From positions 1 through 64,000 of the forward strand of contig NZ_JBHRTR010000007.1 in the NCBI RefSeq assembly GCF_042646425.1: DNA of 64,000 nucleotides, written 5' to 3'. Source of the stretch: Marinibaculum pumilum. GTDB taxonomy: Bacteria; Pseudomonadota; Alphaproteobacteria; Ferrovibrionales; Ferrovibrionaceae. Position 1 is the first letter of the stretch. The number at the start of each line of letters is the position of its first letter. Shown piece after piece: positions 15,927-24,139 of this stretch. Made by a program: the position numbers and the translations under genes. The notes under the pieces were generated by a model, which did no database searches, was not told where the DNA came from, and saw only the letters and a program-made list of their open reading frames with translations.

Positions 15927-18900
15927 GTGTCGTCTCGGGCCGGGATCGTAATCGTGAACGCAAGACAGATCACCGTCCTGACACTGATCCTGGGCCTTGT
16001 AATCGGTTTCACGATCCTGCGTGACCGCGTCCCGCTGCTGCGCAATCTCGAAGCCGCCTCCATCGACCTCCGCTACACGCTGCGCGGCCCGCGCGACGTC
16101 GGGGACGAGGTCGTTGTCCTGCTGATCGATGACGAGACGATCGCAGAGCTCGGCCGCTGGCCGCTGTCGCGCGATGTCTTCAGCCGCACCCTCGGCAGCC
16201 TGAAGGCCGCGGAACCCAGGCTCATCGTGTTCGACATGCTGTTCACCGAGCGGCAGGAGGACATCCCGACGGCGCTGCAGCAGCAACTGCATGCCGCCAT
16301 CGCAGCCCTGCCGGCGGAGGACCGGATGCGGCTGCCGCTGGCGCAGCTGCTGACCCAGGCCAATGTCGACAGCCGCTTCGGGGAGACCATCGGCGGCCTG
16401 GGCAACGTGATCATGCCCTACGCCTTCCAGCCGCCGCGGAACGGCAAGGTGACCGTCGCCGCGGGAAACGGGCAGAACGGAGCCGCTTCGGACATCCCGG
16501 CCGGACAGGGCGCGGGGCCGCCGGAACCCGGCTATGTGCAGGACAGCGCCTACCGCCACTACCGGTTGCCGGACGGCATGTCGCATCGCCTGCCGGCGGC
16601 GCCGGGCCGGCTTCTTGCGCCGGTGGCGTCGATCGGCGAGCAGGCGCGCCGCACCGGACATGTCCAGATCTTCTTCGATACCGACGGTTCGCCGCGCTAC
16701 GAATTCCCGGTCCTGGCCTACAACGACAGCCTCTATCCGTCGCTGCCGGTCGTTGCCACCGCGGATTTCCTGGGGGTCGCTCCGGACGATATCCGGCTGA
16801 ACCTGCCGGACGAGATCCGGCTCGGCGATCGCCGCGTGCCGCTGGACCGGCACCTGCGCCTGCCGATCAACTATGCCGGTGCGGCCGGCACATACCCGAC
16901 CTATTCCTTTGCCGACGTGGCGCAGGGGCGGGTGGACCCGTCGGTGTTCCACGACCGCCTCGTGATCATCGGCGGCGCCGCGCTGGGACTGAACGACACC
17001 TTCGAGACGCCGTTCTCCACCATGATGCCGGGGGCGGAGCGCTATGCGACGGTAATCGACCAGCTGCTGCACGGACTGACCCCGCGCACGCCCGACTGGG
17101 CCACTGCGCTGGAGATCGCCGCGGTGCTGCTGGGGGGCATCCTGGTCGCCTGGATGACGGCGACGGTGCGGACCCTCTGGTCCGGACTGCTGACCCTCGG
17201 ACTGATCGCAGGCTGGTGGGCTTTCCAGCAGGTCCTGTTCCAGGAGCTGTACATCGTGATCGGCGTGGTGGCGCCGACCGCCGCCTTCGCCCTCGGTTTC
17301 CTGGCGATATCCGTGGATCGCGCTTGGGCGGAGGAGGTGCGCCGCCGTGAGGCGGAGGACGAGCTGCGGCGCAGCGAGGAACGCTATGCGCTGGCGACGC
17401 GCGGCGCCAATGACGGCGTCTGGGACTGGGCGATCGAGGACGGGCAGCTCTATGTCTCGCAGCGCTGGCGGGAGATGGTCGGCGCCCTGGAAGAGGACAA
17501 GATCGAGCGGCTGGAGGACTGGATCTCCTGGCTGTTTCCGGAGGACCGGGCCGATTTCCGCGCCCAGCTGGACGTGCATCTGCGCGGGGAGACCGGGCAG
17601 TTCGACCACCAGTACAGGGTGATGCACAGCGACGGCATGCCGCGCTGGATGCGCGCACGCGGGGTCGCTATCCGGAAGGAGGACGGCACCCCGACGCGGA
17701 TGGCCGGTTCGCAGACGGACATCACCGAATCCAAGCGGATGGAAGAGGAGATCGTCCACGGCAATCTCTACGACCGCCTGACGGACCTGCCGAACCGGGT
17801 GCTTCTGAAGGAACGCCTGGGCCAGGCGCTGGCGCGCTACGACAGCGGGGCGACCGCCGGCATCGCGCTGTTCTACATCGACCTGGACCGCTTCACCCTG
17901 GTCAACGACAGCCTGGGCTATGCGGCGGGCGACCGGGTGCTGATCGCGGTCGGTCGGCGCCTGCGGTCATTGGTCGGCAAGGCCGATACCCTGGCGCGGG
18001 TGGGCGGCAACGAATATGTCCTGCTGGTGGAGGGGATCGCCAACGGCGCGGCGGCCCTGGCGCATGCGGAAAAGGTGCAGGAGACATTGAGCAGCGCTCA
18101 TGCCGAGAGCGGTCGCCGGATCGTCCTGACCGCCAGCATCGGCTATGTCCTGGCGGGGCGCGAGACCAAGGATGCCGAGGTCACGATCCGCGCCAGCCGC
18201 CTGGCGATGCTGGAGGCGAAGGCCAATGGCGGCGCGCGGGTCTGCGGCTATGACCCGAACATGCAGTCCAGGGTCACCGAGCGGCTGGACGTCGAGAACG
18301 AACTGCGGCGGGCAATCGCGCAGGAGGGCGAGATCCTGCTGCACTACCAGCCCATCGTGCGCCTGACCGACGGGCAGATCGCCGGCTTCGAGAGCCTGAT
18401 GCGCTGGCGTCATCCGGGGCGGGGCTTCGTGTCGCCGGCGGAGTTCATACCGCTGGCGGAGGAGACCGGGCTGATCGTCGAGCTGGGCCAGCGTGCCCTG
18501 ATCCTCGGCTGCCGCACCCTGGCGGAATGGCACCGGCGCTACGGCGACGAGATCTGGCTGAGTATCAACGTCTCCGCCCGGCAGCTGGCGGAGCGGGTGG
18601 TGGTCGACCAGGTGAAGCAGGCGCTGCAGATGTCGGGCGTGCGGCCTGGGGCGCTGAAGATCGAGCTGACGGAAAGCGTCGCCATGGCCAATCCGGAAAC
18701 GGCGATCGCCACCCTCGAAGAGATCGCCGAGCTCGGCGTGAAGATCTCGATCGACGATTTCGGCACCGGCCATTCCTCCCTGGCCTATATCCACCGCCTG
18801 CCGTTCGACCTGCTGAAGATCGACCGCTTCTTCACTTCGCGCCTGGCGGAAAGCCGCCAGGGCATGGAGATCGTCGAGACGATCGCCACCCTGGGCCATA

Positions 18901-19079
18901 ATCTGGGGCGCGAGATGGTGGCGGAGGGGATCGAGCGGAAGGACCAGATCGCCGCCCTGCGGACCCTGCCCATCACCTACGGGCAGGGCTATTATTTCGG
19001 CCGCCCGATGCCGGAGGAGATGGTGCGCGAACTCCTGGACCGGCAGTACGGGCTGCTGGAAGTGGCCCGGAAGGCCTGA
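15927..19079 (+). CDS. CHASE2-PAS-GGDEF-EAL cyclic-di-GMP signalling protein
   Basis: A 1050-residue inner-membrane receptor: one N-terminal transmembrane helix (near residues 15-32), a periplasmic CHASE2 domain (to about 380), three more transmembrane helices (about 390-465), a short coiled coil, PAS/PAC (about 485-600), GGDEF (about 615-780) and EAL (about 790-1040). The GGDEF active site reads GGNEY (near residue 693), so diguanylate cyclase activity is doubtful. The EAL domain keeps its metal and substrate residues (ESLMRW with the first Glu, NVSARQL, ELTES, IDDFGTGHSSL, KIDRFF, EGIE), so it is most likely a c-di-GMP phosphodiesterase. GTG 15927 is a guess; GTG 15954 would give MNARQITVLT. 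It pairs with the FecR gene upstream. Confidence 0.88.
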   Translation: MSSRAGIVIVNARQITVLTLILGLVIGFTILRDRVPLLRNLEAASIDLRYTLRGPRDVGDEVVVLLIDDETIAELGRWPLSRDVFSRTLGSLKAAEPRLIVFDMLFTERQEDIPTALQQQLHAAIAALPAEDRMRLPLAQLLTQANVDSRFGETIGGLGNVIMPYAFQPPRNGKVTVAAGNGQNGAASDIPAGQGAGPPEPGYVQDSAYRHYRLPDGMSHRLPAAPGRLLAPVASIGEQARRTGHVQIFFDTDGSPRYEFPVLAYNDSLYPSLPVVATADFLGVAPDDIRLNLPDEIRLGDRRVPLDRHLRLPINYAGAAGTYPTYSFADVAQGRVDPSVFHDRLVIIGGAALGLNDTFETPFSTMMPGAERYATVIDQLLHGLTPRTPDWATALEIAAVLLGGILVAWMTATVRTLWSGLLTLGLIAGWWAFQQVLFQELYIVIGVVAPTAAFALGFLAISVDRAWAEEVRRREAEDELRRSEERYALATRGANDGVWDWAIEDGQLYVSQRWREMVGALEEDKIERLEDWISWLFPEDRADFRAQLDVHLRGETGQFDHQYRVMHSDGMPRWMRARGVAIRKEDGTPTRMAGSQTDITESKRMEEEIVHGNLYDRLTDLPNRVLLKERLGQALARYDSGATAGIALFYIDLDRFTLVNDSLGYAAGDRVLIAVGRRLRSLVGKADTLARVGGNEYVLLVEGIANGAAALAHAEKVQETLSSAHAESGRRIVLTASIGYVLAGRETKDAEVTIRASRLAMLEAKANGGARVCGYDPNMQSRVTERLDVENELRRAIAQEGEILLHYQPIVRLTDGQIAGFESLMRWRHPGRGFVSPAEFIPLAEETGLIVELGQRALILGCRTLAEWHRRYGDEIWLSINVSARQLAERVVVDQVKQALQMSGVRPGALKIELTESVAMANPETAIATLEEIAELGVKISIDDFGTGHSSLAYIHRLPFDLLKIDRFFTSRLAESRQGMEIVETIATLGHNLGREMVAEGIERKDQIAALRTLPITYGQGYYFGRPMPEEMVRELLDRQYGLLEVARKA

Positions 19080-19086
19080 CCGCCGG

Positions 19087-19125
19087 CGGGCGGCGGCACA
19101 GGCGCGGACCGGCAGCCGCCGCCCG
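19087..19125 (+). terminator. GC-rich hairpin after the CHASE2 gene
   Basis: CGGGCGGCGGC (19087-19097) is perfectly complementary to GCCGCCGCCCG (19115-19125) across a 17-base loop, starting seven bases after the stop. No T-tract follows, so it may act as a transcript-stabilising or Rho-assisted terminator. Confidence 0.4.
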
Positions 19126-19154
19126 GGTGGCGCGAACCGGATGGAGACAGTTTC

Positions 19155-19667
19155 ATCGTCAATCGCATCCTGATCTGGCTGGTCACTGTCGTGACCCTCC
19201 TGGTGGTGCTCTGGATGCTGGTCGGGGCGGTGTTCGGCCGTGCCGCGATCCTGGAGTTCCTGTTCGGTTCGCCGGACCGCAGCGCGGTTTCCTTCCAGTC
19301 CCTGGTTCCGCCGGCGACACCCAATACCTATCTCTTGTGTCCCCCCGGCTATTGCGATGCGGCGCGGCAGACGGTGCCCAGTCCGGAATTCGACGTGCCG
19401 GCGGATCGGCTGCAATCGGCGTGGATGGACATGCTGGACCGGCAGCCGCGGGTCACGGTGCTGCGGGAGGACGAGGCATTGCGACAGGTCGATGTCGAGC
19501 AACGCTCGCTGCTGATCGGCTATCCCGATACCGTCACCGTTCGCTTCCTGCCGCTGCCGCAGGCGCGGTCCACCCTTGCCGTTTACAGCCGATCGCATTA
19601 CGGACGGTCGGACTACGGCGTGAACAGGGAGCGGATCGAAACCTGGCTGGCGGATCTGCAGCCGTGA
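19155..19667 (+). CDS. DUF1499 family membrane-anchored protein
   Basis: A protein with one N-terminal hydrophobic helix followed by a DUF1499 domain (marks: CPPGYC, PSPEFDVPADRL, VRFLPLP, YSRSHYGRSDYGVNRERI). Function of the family is unknown. The start is problematic. The first standard start in frame is GTG 19191, in the middle of the hydrophobic helix and without a ribosome binding site; a GGAG site at 19143-19146 is correctly spaced only from the ATC codon at 19155, which would give the natural N-terminus of the helix (about 170 residues). I annotate from 19155 tentatively. Confidence 0.72.
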   Translation: MVNRILIWLVTVVTLLVVLWMLVGAVFGRAAILEFLFGSPDRSAVSFQSLVPPATPNTYLLCPPGYCDAARQTVPSPEFDVPADRLQSAWMDMLDRQPRVTVLREDEALRQVDVEQRSLLIGYPDTVTVRFLPLPQARSTLAVYSRSHYGRSDYGVNRERIETWLADLQP

Positions 19668-19794
19668 CCTCCCGCAACCGCCAGGGCCACGGCCTGCCAT
19701 CCGGGACGGGCATCGCCGGTGGCCGGGGTCGGGCTTCTGCCGCCCTTGACCCCATCCGGTCCGACACCGAGAATCGCCCAGACGAGGCTGAAGG

Positions 19795-20730
19795 ATGAAT
19801 CTGCTCCACAAATCGCTGCAGGACGGCGCTTCCCCGGAGCGTGGCGACCGGGTGCCACGGCCGTCGGAGGCGCGTGCCGTCGGCCGCGATCCCAATGCCT
19901 GGTCCCTGTCCGCCGGGGATGGCCGGTTCGAGATCCGCCTGACCCGCGACCCGAAGGATATCGAGGCTTCGCAGGCGCTGCGCTACCACGTCTTCTATGA
20001 AGAGATGGACGCCCGGCCCGACGCGGAGATGGCCCGGCTGCGGCGCGACGCAGATGCGTTCGATGCGATCTGCGACCATCTTCTGGTGCTGGACCACAAG
20101 CGGCCGGAAGGCGACCGGGTGGTCGGCACCTACCGGCTGTTGCGCCGGGCGGTGGCGGAATCCCATGCGGGATTCTATTCGGCATCGGAATACGACATTG
20201 CGCCGCTGCTGGATGCGGTGCCGGCGAGCGAGGGCGGGCTGATGGAGCTGGGGCGGTCCTGCGTCCTGGCGGAATACCGCACCAACGCCACGATCCAGAT
20301 GCTTTGGCGGGGCCTCAGTTACTACGTATTCGACCATGGCATCCGGCTGATGTTCGGCTGCGCCAGCATGCCGGGCCGCGATCCGGCACGCCTGGCCGTG
20401 CCGTTGAGCTACCTGTACCACCATCATCTGGCGCCGCCGGAGCTGCGTGCCGTCGCGCTGCCGCACCTCTACACCCGGATGGACCTGATTCCGGCGGAAG
20501 AGGTGGTGCCGCGCCGGGCGCTGCACGAACTGCCGCCGCTGGTGAAGGCCTATCTGCGGCTGGGCTGCTATATCGGCGATGGGGCCGTGGTGGACCAGCA
20601 GTTTGGCACCACGGACGTCTGCATCATCCTGCCGATCGAGCGGGTCGCACCGAAATACTATGCCCATTTCGATCGCGAGGAACTGGACGCCCGGAGCGCG
20701 GACGACGCCGGGAGTGCCGACAAGGCCTAG
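19795..20730 (+). CDS. olsB: L-ornithine N(alpha)-acyltransferase
   Basis: First step of ornithine lipid synthesis: transfers a 3-hydroxyacyl group from acyl carrier protein to ornithine, giving lyso-ornithine lipid. The 311-residue protein has the OlsB/GNAT-like core (LRYHVFYEEMDA, VVGTYRLLRR, GFYSASEYDI, ELGRSCV, MFGCASMPG). The second acyltransferase OlsA is not in the window, though some OlsB relatives sit apart from it. ATG 19795 is preceded by GAAGG. Its stop codon is shared with the convergent glycosyltransferase gene through a CTAG palindrome. Confidence 0.87.
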   Translation: MNLLHKSLQDGASPERGDRVPRPSEARAVGRDPNAWSLSAGDGRFEIRLTRDPKDIEASQALRYHVFYEEMDARPDAEMARLRRDADAFDAICDHLLVLDHKRPEGDRVVGTYRLLRRAVAESHAGFYSASEYDIAPLLDAVPASEGGLMELGRSCVLAEYRTNATIQMLWRGLSYYVFDHGIRLMFGCASMPGRDPARLAVPLSYLYHHHLAPPELRAVALPHLYTRMDLIPAEEVVPRRALHELPPLVKAYLRLGCYIGDGAVVDQQFGTTDVCIILPIERVAPKYYAHFDREELDARSADDAGSADKA

Positions 20731-21920
20731 GTCGGTCCGGCCGGCGGCGGGTTCGCCACCTCCGGGATGGCGGGCATCATTGCATCAGCCAGCTGCACCG
20801 CCTTGCTGATCGTGTCGATGCCCGCCTTGCGGCTGTCGATGACCACCGAGTGCCTGCCGTCCTCGCCCGGCCGGATGCCGGTGGCGAAGCTCATCTCCAC
20901 CTTGCGTCGGTCCGGGGGCGGCAGCTTCACGCTGCCCGGATCGATGCCCTGGGCGACGGCGATCCGCCGCAGGCGCGCCGTCAGGTCGTCGAACGCCGCT
21001 TCACCGAAGACGAAATAGGTGTTGGCCAGATATTGCAGCAGGGCCGCCCTGTCGGGCGCGAAGCGGTCGTCCTGCGGGAAATGGCGCGCCTTCACCCGGG
21101 CCTGGCAGCCGGCGACCATGGTCGGCATGTACAGCGGGAAATCCCAGCCATAGGGAACCAGATCGGCTTCCGCCAGGCCGGCCTCGGCGGCGAAGCGGCT
21201 GTGCGCGGCGCGGATGGCGGCGGCTTCGCCGTTGGCGCCGCCATTGCTGGCGCCGGAATGGCCGTTCATCGTCAGGGGCCGCTCGCAGGCCAGGATGCGG
21301 GACGCGTAGTAGGCGTTCAGCATCTCTGATTCGATGTCGCAGACGGGATCGGCGAAGTACCGGCCGCCCTGCGCCTGCCGGATCCGCGCGATCAGGTCGG
21401 CAGAGACCAGGCCGTGATAGATCGAGGTCACGAAGCGCGACTGCTGGCGCCAGGCGAAGAGCGCGGCCAGATGGGCCGCGCCGTCATAGGCACCCAGCCG
21501 GTCGCCCTGGCGCACGATCATCAGGCCGGGATAGAGGGTCGAATCCGGCCATTTGTAGTCGTGGCGCGGCCAGGCCAGGACCTCTGCCGCATTGTCGCGC
21601 AGGACCCGGGCGGCGAGCTCCAGCCCGTCGGGCATGACGGCATCGTCGTCGCCGATGAACATCACATGACGCCCGCGCGCCTGCGACAGGCCGAATTCCC
21701 AGTTGTCGTGCATGGCGAGGCGCCGTGGCGCCGTCAGGATGCGCAGGCGGGGATCGTCCAGGCCGGCCAGGCTTTCGGCGGCGGGCGGCGCGCTGCAATT
21801 GTCGACCACGATGGCCTCGAGATCGCCGAACCGCTGCGCCAGGATCGACCTGACGCTGTGCGGCAGGGTGCCGGCGCGGTCGCGGGTCGGGACGATTACG
21901 GTGAAGAATGGCGGGGACAT
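20727..21920 (-). CDS. Family 2 glycosyltransferase
   Basis: A cytoplasmic or membrane-associated GT-A enzyme of 397 residues that transfers a sugar from a nucleotide sugar. The N-terminal GT2 fold is clear: FFTVIVPTRDRAGTLPHSV at residues 4-22, EAIVVDNCS, and the metal-binding acidic motif GDDDA near residue 92. The C-terminal half (DYKWPDSTLYPG, SIYHGLVSADL) is not diagnostic. I chose ATG 21920, directly before the GT2 strand, with AGG five bases upstream; longer frames upstream are low-complexity. Acceptor and donor are unknown. Confidence 0.8.
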   Translation of the reverse strand: MSPPFFTVIVPTRDRAGTLPHSVRSILAQRFGDLEAIVVDNCSAPPAAESLAGLDDPRLRILTAPRRLAMHDNWEFGLSQARGRHVMFIGDDDAVMPDGLELAARVLRDNAAEVLAWPRHDYKWPDSTLYPGLMIVRQGDRLGAYDGAAHLAALFAWRQQSRFVTSIYHGLVSADLIARIRQAQGGRYFADPVCDIESEMLNAYYASRILACERPLTMNGHSGASNGGANGEAAAIRAAHSRFAAEAGLAEADLVPYGWDFPLYMPTMVAGCQARVKARHFPQDDRFAPDRAALLQYLANTYFVFGEAAFDDLTARLRRIAVAQGIDPGSVKLPPPDRRKVEMSFATGIRPGEDGRHSVVIDSRKAGIDTISKAVQLADAMMPAIPEVANPPPAGPT

Positions 21921-21930
21921 GTGACCTGGC

Positions 21931-21970
21931 GATGCGTGATGCGGTTGGGCGATGCCTGATGCGGCTGGGC
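21931..21970. repeat. Tandem 20-bp duplication upstream of the glycosyltransferase
   Basis: Two adjacent 20-base units (21931-21950 and 21951-21970) differ at two positions; each reads GATGC, then TGATGCGG, then TGGGC. A third degenerate start (GGTGCGGG) follows. They lie directly before the minus-strand glycosyltransferase start and could arise by slippage or be part of its control region. Confidence 0.6.
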
Positions 21971-22087
21971 GGTGCGGGACGGGCTTGACACCGGCCGGGC
22001 CATGGACCTTGTTCCGGCAGGCCCGCCGACGGCGCCATTGTGGCCGCGGCGGCGGGCGGAGGCCACCTTCCTGAGGACGGGTGCAGG

Positions 22088-23221
22088 GTGAACAGCTTGT
22101 CGATGCCAGCCGGCAGCGGGCCGGAGCGGGAGACGGAACGCGAGGCGGCGACCGCGATGGGACGGTCGCGGGCCAGCCTGCTGCGCGGCCTCTGGTATCT
22201 CGCGGCGCCGGCCCGCAACCTGCGACGGGGGGAGATGCGGCCGGTGACCCTGCTGGGCGAGCCGGTGCTGCTGTGCCGCGACCGGGCGGGGGCGGTCTTC
22301 GCACTGCGCGACGTCTGTCCGCATCGCGGCATTCCGCTGCGTTACGGCCGGTTCGACGGCGAGACGGTGATGTGCGGCTATCATGGCTGGCGTTTCGACC
22401 GCAGCGGCACCGCCTGCGAGATCCCGTCACTGCTGCCGGACCAGAAGGTGAATCTGGCGCGGATCCGCTGCGGCGCCTACCGGGTCGCCGAGCGGCAGGG
22501 CCTGATCTGGGTGTTCATGCCGGAACAGGCCGGCAGCGCCATCGGTAACGGGGCGGAACCGCCGCCGGTGCCTGAAATGCCCGGCCTGCCGGAGACGGCG
22601 ATGCCCGGCATTGTCACCAGCATGGCCTTTCCCTGCACCGCCGATCACGCCGCCTTCGGGCTGATGGATCCCACCCATGCCGCCTTCGTCCATACGTCCT
22701 GGTGGTGGAAGCGCAATGCGCGGAAGCTGCGGGAGAAGACCAAGCATTTCGAACCGGCGCCGCTGGGCTGGCGCATGGTCCGGCATGCCCTGCCGCCGGA
22801 GAACCGTGCCTACCGGATCTTCGGCGAGGATGTGACGACCGAGATTCGCTATGCCCTGCCGGGCCTGCGGATCGAGCAGGTCCAGGGCAGCCGCCACAGC
22901 GCAGTCGGACTGACCGCGATCACGCCCGTGGATGCGGAGAACACCCGCGTCTGGCAGATCTTCTACTGGACCCTGCCCTGGCTGGCCGTGCTGAAGCCGC
23001 TGGCGCTGGTGCTGGTGCGGCGTTTCCTGGACCAGGACCGGCAGATGGTGATCAAGCAGCAGCACGGCCTGCCCCATGCCGACCGCCTGATGCTGGTCAA
23101 CGACGCCGACATGCAGGCGCGCTGGTTCGACCGGCTGAGCCGGGAATGGGAGCGCGCTCAGGCAGAGGACCGGGCCTTTGCCAACCCGCTGCAGCCGCAG
23201 ACCCTCCGGTGGCGCAGTTGA
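22088..23221 (+). CDS. Rieske-type ring-hydroxylating oxygenase, alpha subunit
   Basis: An oxygenase component of about 377 residues that would hydroxylate or demethylate a substrate using electrons from a separate reductase. The Rieske 2Fe-2S ligands are CPHRGIPL (about residue 78) and CGYHGWRF (about residue 97). The mononuclear iron site shows as DPTHAAFVH (His-x4-His) near residue 197. The start is uncertain: GTG 22088, ATG 22103 or ATG 22157 (MGRSRASLLRGLWYLAAP); all precede the Rieske domain. No ferredoxin or reductase gene is adjacent. The next gene overlaps its end. Confidence 0.85.
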   Translation: MNSLSMPAGSGPERETEREAATAMGRSRASLLRGLWYLAAPARNLRRGEMRPVTLLGEPVLLCRDRAGAVFALRDVCPHRGIPLRYGRFDGETVMCGYHGWRFDRSGTACEIPSLLPDQKVNLARIRCGAYRVAERQGLIWVFMPEQAGSAIGNGAEPPPVPEMPGLPETAMPGIVTSMAFPCTADHAAFGLMDPTHAAFVHTSWWWKRNARKLREKTKHFEPAPLGWRMVRHALPPENRAYRIFGEDVTTEIRYALPGLRIEQVQGSRHSAVGLTAITPVDAENTRVWQIFYWTLPWLAVLKPLALVLVRRFLDQDRQMVIKQQHGLPHADRLMLVNDADMQARWFDRLSREWERAQAEDRAFANPLQPQTLRWRS

Positions 23222-24117
23222 ATCCGGCGGCGGGTGCGGCGGCGGAGGACCGGCCGCTTGCCGGGATCGTCTTCGTCACCGCCGCGGTCTTCGCGCTGAG
23301 CCTGCAGGACGCCCTGGCCAAGTTCCTGGGCGAGCAGTTCGCGGTGGTGCAGATCCTGGCCTTCCGCGGCCTGTCCGGCGTCCTGCTGACCCTGCTGGCG
23401 GTCCTGGCCGGCCTGGCGGTGCTGCGCGTGCCGCGGTCGCACCGCCTGCTGGTGGCGCTGCGTATCCTGTTTGCCGGCGCAGCCGCGATGGCGCTCTATA
23501 CCGGGCTGCGGACGGTCCCGTTGGCGGAGGCCACGGTGCTGCTGCTGACCGCGCCGGTGATCATCACCGGCCTGGCGGCGCTGCTGCTGGGCGACCGGGT
23601 CGGCTGGCGGCGCTGGTGTGCCGTCGCCGTCGGTTTCGCCGGCTGCGTCGTGGTGCTCTGGCCCGGCGACCTGCAGATCGAACCGGGCGCGGCGATCATC
23701 CTGGGCGGCGCGCTGTGCTGGAGCCTGGCGGCGATCCTGACCCGCCGGATCGGCACCGCCGTGCCGGTCACGGCGCAGCTGTTCTACCTGAACCTTGCCT
23801 TCCTCGCGGTCTGCGGCGCGGCCACGCCGTTCGACTGGCGGACGCCGGACGGGGAGGGGCTGCTTCTGCTTCTGTTGCTGGGCGGGATCGGCTTCGCCAG
23901 CCAGTTCGCCATCCTGCACGGCTATCGCTGCGCCTCGCCCGCGGTGGTGGCGCCCTTCGAATATACCGCCCTGCTCTGGTCGGCGCTGCTGGGCTATCTG
24001 GTCTGGGGCGAGATCCCGGCCAGCAATGTCTGGATCGGTGGCGCCCTGATCGTCGGGGCCGGCGTCTATATCGCCCACCGGGAGACACGCCCGGCCCCGC
24101 CCGTGCGCCCGCGCTGA
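23209..24117 (+). CDS. EamA/DMT superfamily transporter
   Basis: An inner-membrane transporter of about 302 residues with ten hydrophobic segments in two EamA repeats (first begins IVFVTAAVFALSLQDALAKF; second IEPGAAIILGGALCWSLAAI). Family members export amino acids, nucleosides or small metabolites; the substrate here is unknown. GTG 23209 or TTG 23218 (TTGA with the oxygenase stop) are possible starts, both overlapping the oxygenase gene, so the two are cotranscribed. An efflux role for the oxygenase product is possible but unproven. Confidence 0.85.
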   Translation: MAQLNPAAGAAAEDRPLAGIVFVTAAVFALSLQDALAKFLGEQFAVVQILAFRGLSGVLLTLLAVLAGLAVLRVPRSHRLLVALRILFAGAAAMALYTGLRTVPLAEATVLLLTAPVIITGLAALLLGDRVGWRRWCAVAVGFAGCVVVLWPGDLQIEPGAAIILGGALCWSLAAILTRRIGTAVPVTAQLFYLNLAFLAVCGAATPFDWRTPDGEGLLLLLLLGGIGFASQFAILHGYRCASPAVVAPFEYTALLWSALLGYLVWGEIPASNVWIGGALIVGAGVYIAHRETRPAPPVRPR

Positions 24118-24139
24118 GCCATCCCGTCCGCCTTGCCGG

